A stretch of DNA of 64,000 nt from Tretioscincus oriximinensis. Its lineage: Eukaryota > Chordata > Lepidosauria > Squamata > Gymnophthalmidae. Shown here piece after piece: positions 57,013 to 64,000 of the stretch; position 1 is the first letter of the stretch; every line of letters begins with the position of its first letter. The notes below the pieces were generated by a model. It saw nothing but the letters and a program-made list of their open reading frames with translations. It did no database searches and had not been told where the DNA came from. The position numbers and the translations under genes are program-made. The stretch is taken from positions 346,755-410,754 of the forward strand of contig JAJVDF010000967.1 in NCBI GenBank assembly GCA_022410635.1. Direction: 5' to 3'.

Positions 57013-58034
57013 AATAACATGTTTAGTGTCAATGTCTGATTCTATTTTGACTTGCAAGCCAGCATGTTTGATTAGATAATTTTTGAAGCTTACATATATT
57101 TAAAGTTAATGTTTTCAGAGTGATTCTTCTGTTCTAAAAAGATTTTTAAAAATAAATTGTCTCATGAGTGACAGGTAACTAATAATTTAAATCATTTTGT
57201 CATTGCATTATTGACCTTTTAAAAAAGTCATAACCTTTAACTACATTATTATCTGTGCACCATCAATTAAATTTCTATAACTAACTTACCCTCTCTTATT
57301 AATTAAGCTTTCTCACCCTGAAATTCAAACTTTTATATTAGTTTTTTCAAACAGATAATATACTGTTGAGTAATTTAAGACATTTTAGGTAATGTAATCA
57401 GCAAAATTAATAGAACAGCAATTCTTTTCTTGTGGAGTTCATGATGATAACCCCAATAGCTGTTCTTTTTTTAAAAAAAAACTCTCTGATTATAGACCTA
57501 TGTACTATTCTAGCACTATTTTCTACTGATAGTAACATTTACCTTGGGCAATCTCAAATTCTACGTATTGTACATTGATTACAACCTGAAAAAATAAAAT
57601 TTGCATATAGAATAGTATTCATGATTCATTGGTACATCAGCTTACNTTGAAGTAAATATTCATAGGAGCATGATACCCAAAAAGTAGCAGAAGGCAGAGC
57701 ACCCCAAAATGTGGTGGGTATTTTCTTTATTAATAGATAAAAATCTCGCCCTTTTGATTTAAATTTAGTTTAAAACAGGCCACCTTGCCATCTTTGATTG
57801 AACAATGAATTCTGAATTAAACCAGCAAGTTCTAAAGAAAAATATCTGGACATCTGTATGTGAGCTGTATCTCAAGGGAATATGGGTCATGTTGGAAGAC
57901 AACAACCCATATAAATAATTCTATCAAAGAATGGATAAAGAAGAACAAAATTAAAGTTTTGGAATGGCTAAATCATGTGTCCTGACCTTAATCACGTGTC
58001 CTGATCTTAATCATATAGAAATGTTAGAACCTGA

Positions 58035-58576
58035 GAAAACACTAGCAAATCCTGAAAAAGAGTTCTAAAAAAGCAAGGGCAACAAGAAAAGAACCCAAAA
58101 AGAGATCAACATTGGTTGTGCAAAATAAACTAGTACTTTATAAAGTGCTTGAAAGCCAAGTATATAAATGACGTCTAACTAAAAAAGGTACAATAAAAAA
58201 CATTCAANATAAACATACAGTATAAATAAAAGTATAGGGGACTAGTATCTCCAAATAAAAGTCCATAAAAATGTCCAAATAAGTAAGAAAATCCAGTGTT
58301 GTTAGGAGAGTCCAGATAAAATTCTTAAGTGCTTCCTGGAGGTAAGAGATGCCAGCGCCAGTGGCCAGACGCGTTTTGACCCAAACAGGTCTTCTTCAGT
58401 GGCCCACTCTATTGGACATGCATCCTTCCATAAGTAATAGAGGCTTCATACAAGTTATAACAGCTTCTCATATAGAATGAATTAAAAACATTAGTGGTGA
58501 CCATTAGTATTTATTTTGCACAACCAATGTTGGTCTCTTTTAGGGTTCTTTTCTTGTTGCCTGTGATAGAACCTGA
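58035..58576 (-). mobile_element. Insertion with 52-bp inverted repeats and hammerhead-like motif
   Basis: It is flanked by the 10-bp direct repeat TAGAACCTGA (58025-58034 and 58567-58576). Removing it rejoins Tc1 sequence. It contains 52-bp inverted repeats (58078-58127 region and 58510-58561, about three mismatches) and a central spacer carrying a hammerhead-ribozyme-like motif on the minus strand. There is no coding capacity. The size of the duplication argues against hAT (8 bp) and Tc1 (TA). The architecture suggests a truncated or inverted Penelope-like element or a retrozyme-like element. Confidence 0.7.
58361..58407 (-). ncRNA. Hammerhead-ribozyme-like motif 1 (probably inactive)
   Basis: Minus strand, in order: stem I strand GTGGGCCA (58407-58400); core CTGAAGA (58399-58393); stem II GACC/GGGTC with loop TGTTT (58391-58378); AAAA where GAAA is expected (58377-58374); very short stem III CGCG; GTC cleavage-type triplet (58370-58368); stem I strand TGGCCAC (58367-58361). 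Stem I pairs over seven positions with one bulge. The G-to-A change in GAAA hits a catalytic core base, so cleavage is not expected. Confidence 0.6.
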
Positions 58577-59210
58577 ACCATGCACTTTATGCTCCAATAT
58601 AATAGAGTTGGAAATTGTTTGAATGGGGAAATGGCTAAAATTCCTCCAAGCTGTTGTGCAGGACTAATCAACAATTAGAAACAGTAATTGCTGTACTAGA
58701 AGTCACACCAGATACTGAAAGCAAAGGTTCACATACCTTTGCCACTCACAGAGATGTGATGCTGTGTATCTTTTGCAAAGACTTGATCATTTATTCTTAG
58801 TGAAAAATACACAGTATCTTCTTTTGTGACTTGTGTGAAAATTTGTTGTAGTTTTAGGTCACATTTATCCAGAAATACAGAAAACTGTGAAGGATTCAAA
58901 AACATTCCAGCACCACTGTCTGCATTAGAAATGTTATTTATGCAGTCAAATAGATACACAAGTGTAATTTCTCTTATTTTATATTAGTTTTAATTTATTT
59001 GAGAAGTGACACTCAAGTTAGGAGGTAAAAGTGGCTGTGTTACTCTGTGTACAGAATTCTACCAAGGGTTTTTTTTAACACTTTGAAGGCTTATAAACAA
59101 AAGTAGGCAGTATGAGATTAGAGAGTCTGATAACAGAAAGAGACAGCATAAAGCTCACCTTAAATTCTTGTTGTCAGTTTAGTCTTCCTTTTAGTTCTGT
59201 TGCGCTAGCT

Positions 59211-61160
59211 ATAAGAACATAAGAACGTAAGAAGAGTCATACTGGATCAGGCCACAGCCCATCAAGTCCAGCATTCGGTGTGACACAGAGGCCCACCAGA
59301 TGCACCTGGGCAGTCCAAACAGAGGAAAGCAAAATATGCACCTGTTCATGACTCCCTGCAAATGGTATTTCAGGAGTCCTGCCTGTTGCTCCATCCCGAA
59401 GGCAACATCCAGACATCCATCCTAGTACCCATTTATACCCTTGGCGTCCATAAACCTGTCTAGTCCTGTCTTGAAACTATCCAAGCTGTTAGCTACCACT
59501 ACCTCTTCAAGAAGTAAATTCCACAGGCCGATGACCCTCTGGGTGAAAAAATACATTCCTTTGTNTGTTCTCACTTTTCTACCCAACAGTTTTAAGGAGT
59601 GCCCTCTGGTCCTTGTGTTGTGTGATAGAGAAAACATTTTTTCTCTATTCACCTTGTCCATCTCATGCATGATTTTGTACACTTCAATCAGATCACCTCT
59701 CAAACGTCGCCTTTCGAAGCTGACGAGGCCCAGACGTTGCAGACTGACTTTGTAAGGGAGGTGCTCCAGACCCTTGATCATTTTTGTTGCCCTTTTCTGC
59801 ACCTTCTCCAGTTCCAAAATATCCCTCTTGAGATGTGGTGACCAGAATTAAACACAGTATTCCAAATGTGGCCTCGCCACAGATTTATAAAGAAGCAAAA
59901 CAACATTTACTGACTTGTTTTCGATTCCTTTCCTAATTATTCCCAACATGGAATTTGCCTTTTTTGCTGCTACTGCTGCACACTGGGTTGACATTGAATT
60001 GCTCAGTCACAGAAAGCTTGGTTCCCGTCAGGTGGTAGGAGTAGTTGGGATTCTTTGCTTCAATATGCATGACCTTGCACTTGCTTAAGTTGAAGTGCAT
60101 TTGCCACTTTGATGCCCACTCAATCAATTTCAGTAGATCACTCTGGAGTGCCTTGCAATCATTTTCAGTTTTCACTGCCCTGAAGAGTTTAGTGTGGTCA
60201 GCAAACTTGGCTACTTCCCTATTTACAAAATCGCAGTACAGATCCCTGGGGTACCCCACTTATTACCTCTTTCCACTCAGAGAACTGTCCATTTAATACT
60301 ACCCTCTGTTTTCTATCTTTTATCCAGTTTCCAAACCAGGACAAAGTCTGTCCTCTTATACCATGAGTATGGAGCTTTTTTAGAAGCCTTTGATGAGGGA
60401 CTTTATCAAAAGCCTTCTGAAAATATCAACTGGATCCCCTTTATCTACATGTTTGTTAACACTCTCAAAGAATGCTAGCAAGTTGGTAAAGCATGATTTA
60501 CATTTGCTGAAGCCATGCTGAGTTTCATTCAGCAATGTGTGCTTCATGTGTTTAGTAATTTTGTCCTTAATTATGGTTTCCAATACTTTACCTGGAATTG
60601 ATGTTAAACTGATGGGTCTATAATTTCCGGGATCACCCCGGGATCCTTTTTTGAAGATTGGTGTTACGTTAGCTACCCTCCAATCTACTGGTACTATGCC
60701 TGATCTTAAGGAAAGATTAAATATTTTGGTTAGAAGTTCAGCAATTTCACATTTGAGTTCTTTAAGAATTCTTGGGTGAATGCCCTCTGGCCCTGGGGAT
60801 TTATAAATGTTCAGCTTATTAAGGTTAGCAAGGACCTCCTCCCTTGTTATCTCTATCCAGTTTAATTCCTCTGGTGTTCTTTCTGAGAAAACTAAATCTG
60901 TTGTGGATAAATTCCCTCTGTCTTCTTCAGTGAAAACTGATGCAAAAGATTCATTTAACCTCTCCACGTCCTTGATTATGCCCTTTTGTCCATTGCTGTC
61001 TAGTGGTCCGACTGCTTTCCTGGTAGGATTCTTATTTCTGATATATTTGAAAAAAGTCCTTATTATTTCTTTTAATATTCTTTGCAATGTGCTCCTCAAA
61101 GTTTTTCTTCGCATTCCGGCCTACCACCTTGCATTTGGTTTGCCACAGTTTGTGTTCTCA
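59211..61160 (-). mobile_element. CR1 LINE, RT and 3' UTR, 2 kb
   Basis: Minus strand. The frame 61114-60380 covers the start of RT, with RTFFKYIRNKNPTRKAVGPL, then IYKSPGPEGIHPRILKELK and PVDWRVANVTPIFKKGSRGD. The frame 60259-59422 covers the later RT and C-terminus, with RRRLRGDLIEVYKIMHEMD. A deletion near 60233 joins motif regions and removes part of the RT. The catalytic FADD is changed to FADH near 60195, so the enzyme would be inactive even without the deletion. The 3' end is intact (ATAAGAACATAAGAA at 59211). The 5' side breaks near 61160. Same subfamily as 6868 and 46975. Confidence 0.92.
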
Positions 61161-61215
61161 AAATTAAAAAGCTATTTTTAATTTGTGCTCCCAAAATTAA
61201 AAGCTATTTTAATTC
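61161..61215. repeat. Short tandem duplication at CR1 5' breakpoint
   Basis: 'aaaattaaaaagctattttt' + 'aatttgtgctccc' is followed by a slightly shorter second copy. It lies directly beyond the 5' end of the CR1. Confidence 0.6.
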
Positions 61216-62040
61216 TTAGTTCAAATGGCATTTGGTGTTCAAAATATAAGTTCAAAAAGTCATAATCTTTGCATGTTAGGACTGATGTCAAGATTTAGAA
61301 GAGAAAGTGAAACCATGTAGCCTCAACATTTGTTCCTGTCACCAGAACTGTGGTTTAGAAGCCAAGAATTATCAAATATACGTCATTATGTTTTTGTTAC
61401 TGAATTTAGGAAGATTAAGTGTAAGNTATTCTACAGACTAGATACTACAAATTGCAGGAATCTGTATGCTATGCTAATAAAACAGGTTATTACTTCTTGA
61501 CACGAGCAGCGTTTTCTAAAATCTGTATTAAAATTAAGTTCCCCTAAGTCATATTACTACTTCATTTTAAGCATGACTGGATAATACAGGGTTTATGCTC
61601 TCTAGTGAATTGTTATGCAACAAGACATGATAGTAATTCTACCTTTCCCAAAATCTGATATCAGGCAATTTATCTTCCAAACAATGCTCCTGAGTACAGA
61701 ATCTGAAACATTTTTGGCGTCTATCCAAGTCACACTTCAGAAAGCTGAAACTCAAGAGCATTTCCACAACTCTCTAAATAAAAGTGTACTCTTATTAAGC
61801 TTACTTGCAGTTACATATAGACTGGTTTCCTTGAATGAGAGCTCCATCATAGAATTACTACTTAGAAGTTTCATTTTAAATAGCATAAGAATAGTTTTGA
61901 ATAAGTCTTAAAATAATTTAATCAGAAGACAAAGGCAAAAACATAATTTGTTCTCAGCTCATGGCAAATATGTTGCAATGAGCTTGAGGCATCCTGCCTA
62001 TCTTTTCAACCTACAGGCAATACCTAGGCATCAATTCTAA
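61216..62040. other. AT-rich unique sequence, no gene seen
   Basis: No recognised repeat or exon. One 98-codon plus-strand frame (61615-61911) has no domain signature. Confidence 0.4.
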
Positions 62041-62243
62041 TGGTCCCTTGCTTCCCAACATGGGGCGCACACCCCATAGGGGGGCAATTTGAGAATTTGC
62101 AAATCCAAGGCAATGGCCTTTTAGGCTTTCTCCATGTGAATAGTTCACTCTTTGAATAATAAGAATTATGCATCATGGGGGGTGGGGTGGATTTTAGAGA
62201 TGCTTAGGTGGGGCATGGCCAAAAAAGAGACTGGGAACCACTA
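62041..62243. mobile_element. Old hAT-like MITE
   Basis: Left 'ttgcttcccaacatggggcg' and right 'gactgggaaccactaa' resemble inverted hAT-type ends ('agtggttcccaac'). Inside, 'caccccataggggggcaatt' and 'ggtggggcatggccaaaaaa' mirror each other as in these elements. No clear 8-bp duplication was found. Confidence 0.55.
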
Positions 62244-62297
62244 ATCCTTTCTTAAAGTTATCCATGCTAGCTGCCATTACCACCTGTTAGTATATTC

Positions 62298-63731
62298 ATA
62301 AGAACTTAAGAGGAACCCTGCTGAGTCGAGCCATCTAGTCCAGCCTTCTGTCTCACACAGTGGCCCACCACTTGCATCTGGGCAGTATGGAACAGAAGGA
62401 GGCAAAGTACTCACCTGTTCTTGATTCCATGCAAATGGCATTTCAGGAATCCTGCCTGTTGCTCTATCACTGAGGCAACGCCAAGAAATCTATCCTAGTA
62501 GCTATTTATACCCTTGGTGTCCATGTACTTGTCTAATCTTCTTTTAAAGCTATCCAGGCTACTAGCTACCACCACCTCCCCTGGAAGTAAATTCCAAAGG
62601 CTAATGACCCTCTGGGTGAAAAACATACTTTTCTTTGTCTGTCCTCACTCTTCTGCCCATCAGCTTCAAGGAATGCCCCCTGGTTCTAGTGCTATACGAT
62701 AAAAAAACAAAAAAAACAATTTTTCTCTATTCACCCTATCCATCCTATGCATGATTTTATACACTTCAATCAGATCACCTCTCAAATGCCGTCTTTTGAG
62801 GCTGGATTTCATAAGGACCCTTGACCATTCTTGTTTCCCTTTTCTGCACCTTCTCTAGTTCCACAATATCCTTTGTGAGATGTGGTGACCAGAATTGTAC
62901 ACAGTGTTCCAAATGGGGTCTCACCACAGATTTATAAAGAGGCAAAACAACACTTGCTGACTTGTTTTCCTAATTATCCCTAACATTGAATTTGCTTTTT
63001 TGCTGCTGCAGCATACAAAGACAACACTTTCATTGAACTGTTTACCAATACCCAAAGATCCTTCCCTTGCTCTGTCACGGGAAGCAAGGTTCTGATTAGT
63101 TAGTAGGAATAAATGGGGTTCTTTGCCTCAATGTGCATGACTTTGTACTTGCTTAAGTTGAAGTGCATTTGCCACTTTGTTGCCCACTCACCCAACTTCA
63201 ATAGATCACTTTGAAGCTCCTTACTATCGCTTTAACTTTTCACTACCCTAAAAAGTTTAGTGTTGGCTACTTTGCTATTTACCTCAGCATCTTGATCATT
63301 TATGAATATATAGTACACCCTGAGGGCACTACAGTTCTCATCTCTTTCTACCCTCTGTTTTCTATCTTTTAGCCAGTTTCCAATCNAGGACAAGTTCTGT
63401 CCTCTTATTCCATCACTGCAGAGCTTTTTAGGAGCCTTTGATAAGGGACTTTTATCAAAAACCTTTTGAATATTTAGATAGGCAATATCAATTGGATCNT
63501 CTTTGTCCAGATGTTTATTAACATATTTAAAGAATTCTAATAAGTNTGTAAGGCATGATTTACCTTTGCAGAAGCCATGCTAAATTTCATTCAGTAATGT
63601 ATGCTTCTCCATGTGTTTAGTAATTTTGTCCTTAATTATGGTTTCCAGCACTTTACCTGGAACTGATGTTAAACTGACGGGTCTATAATTTCTGGGGTCA
63701 CCCTGGGCTCCTTTTTTGAAGATTGGTGTTA
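62298..63731 (-). mobile_element. CR1 LINE, older copy, RT remnant plus 3' UTR
   Basis: The reverse complement aligns along its length with 59211-60660: 'gcccaccacttgcatctggg', 'ctgggtgaaaaacatacttt', 'gatcacctctcaaatgccgt' and 'cctaattatccctaacattg'. The region that should encode FADD ('aaaaagtttagtgttggcta') has a deletion through the catalytic box. Multiple frameshifts leave no frame above about 60 codons. More diverged than the other long CR1 copies. Confidence 0.88.
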
Positions 63732-63792
63732 GTGGCATATCTTAGAGAATCTGTAATAGCGGTTGCAGGGAAGTTTGCCATCTGTATGTAGG

Positions 63793-63988
63793 TCCAGCAA
63801 AGGAGCTAGCAACACTTTGAGACTAACTTGAGAAAAGTGGTTGGCATAAGCTTTCGTAGACAGGTCTACTTCTTCAGATGCACCTGTCTACGAAAGCTTA
63901 TGCCAAACACTTTTCTCAAGTTAGTCTCAAAGTGCTGCTAGCTCTTTTGCTGGACTTTCTGCTAGACTAACACGGCTATTTCTCTGAA
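63793..63988 (-). mobile_element. Insertion with 70-bp inverted repeats and hammerhead-like motif
   Basis: It is flanked by the 12-bp direct repeat TCTGTATGTAGG (63781-63792 and 63989-64000, the last bases of the window). Two arms of roughly 70 bp ('tccagcaaaggagctagcaa' ... 'agctttcgtagacaggt' and its mirror) surround a short spacer holding a hammerhead-like core on the minus strand. The outer 'gactaacacggctatttctc' block is typical of a repeat widespread in reptile genomes. No coding capacity. Confidence 0.7.
63842..63877 (-). ncRNA. Hammerhead-ribozyme-like motif 2 (probably inactive)
   Basis: Minus strand: CTGAAGA (63877-63871); A; stem II GTAGA/TCTAC with loop CCTG (63869-63856); GAAA (63855-63852); short stem III GC/GC with loop TTAT (63851-63844); then CA, where a U-H pair is expected. 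Stem II is perfect. A convincing stem I is not visible, and the base pairing with A15.1 is lost (U to C), so cleavage is not expected in this copy. Confidence 0.5.
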
Positions 63989-64000
63989 TCTGTATGTAGG

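Larger units (their letters stand above)
57774..58919 (+). mobile_element. Tc1-like transposon, 3' half, with nested insertion
   Basis: Blocks of a second Tc1 family, in order: 'caatgaattctgaattaaac' + 'cagcaagttct', 'gggtcatgttggaagacaac', 'aaagttttggaatggctaaa' and 'tcctgatcttaatcatatag'. After the insertion come 'ggggaaatggctaaaattcc' + 'tccaagctgttgtgcaggac', 'tcacaccagatactgaaagc' + 'aaaggttcacatacctttgc', and the terminal repeat ending CAGCACCACTGT (58908-58919). The 5' half is absent. A 22-bp stretch is duplicated in tandem near 57975-58015. The transposase frame is destroyed. Confidence 0.85.

Noticed and set aside
58035..58576. Classification as a hAT MITE because of its inverted repeats
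   Set aside because: The duplication that restores the Tc1 host is 10 bp, not 8. The ends lack hAT-type termini and the centre fits a hammerhead layout better.

Overview
This window is non-coding genomic DNA from an amniote, most likely a squamate reptile (gecko, lizard or snake). The evidence is the combination of young CR1-type LINEs whose 3' ends carry the ATAAGAACATAAG motif, L2 LINEs, a tRNA-derived SINE of the Sauria type, fragments resembling RTE/BovB, Tc1-like transposons and many hAT-like MITEs. I found no host protein-coding exon, rRNA, free-standing tRNA or CRISPR array. No open frame outside the transposons looks like a known protein family. The window is best read as intergenic or deep intronic sequence. 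Isolated single-base Ns occur throughout and look like ambiguous calls, not assembly gaps.

Layout. 1-6600: AT-rich DNA with SINE debris, an L2 tail split by a hAT-like MITE (2416-2997), a 78-bp palindromic MITE and a 3 x 47-bp tandem repeat. 6686-8650: a palindrome abutting a CR1 3' half, then an older CR1 piece. 8650-23150: mostly unique AT-rich DNA with small L2, CR1, SINE and hAT remnants and a 130-bp palindrome. 23150-24225: the first large copy of a pyrimidine/purine-rich foldback family. 24500-35000: unique DNA containing several conserved-element candidates, one with a palindromic RFX-type X-box, plus L2, SINE, hAT, BovB and CR1 pieces. 35500-42000: a SINE, CR1 and L2 tails, an L2-tailed chimeric insert, a Tc1 transposon interrupted by CR1 and L2, and another foldback copy.

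42880-49257 is a composite of three retroelements: L2 (endonuclease plus reverse transcriptase), a decayed Ty3/gypsy element with one recognisable LTR, and a 2.3-kb CR1 (esterase end of ORF1, endonuclease, reverse transcriptase). 49810-50233 is a second member of the 2416 hAT-like family. 55850-57012 holds the largest foldback copy, with a long imperfect palindrome. 57774-58919 is a Tc1 3' half, and 59211-63731 holds two CR1 copies.

Most unusual signals. Two insertions, 58035-58576 and 63793-63988, have clear direct-repeat target duplications (10 and 12 bp). Each is a large inverted repeat around a minus-strand motif that lines up with the hammerhead ribozyme core (CUGAAGA, stem II, GAAA or AAAA, short stem III). 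This points to Penelope-like or retrozyme-like elements. Both cores carry a mutation expected to stop cleavage. Other points of interest are several nested insertions whose removal restores the host element, and a set of small palindromic repeat families seen more than once in the window.
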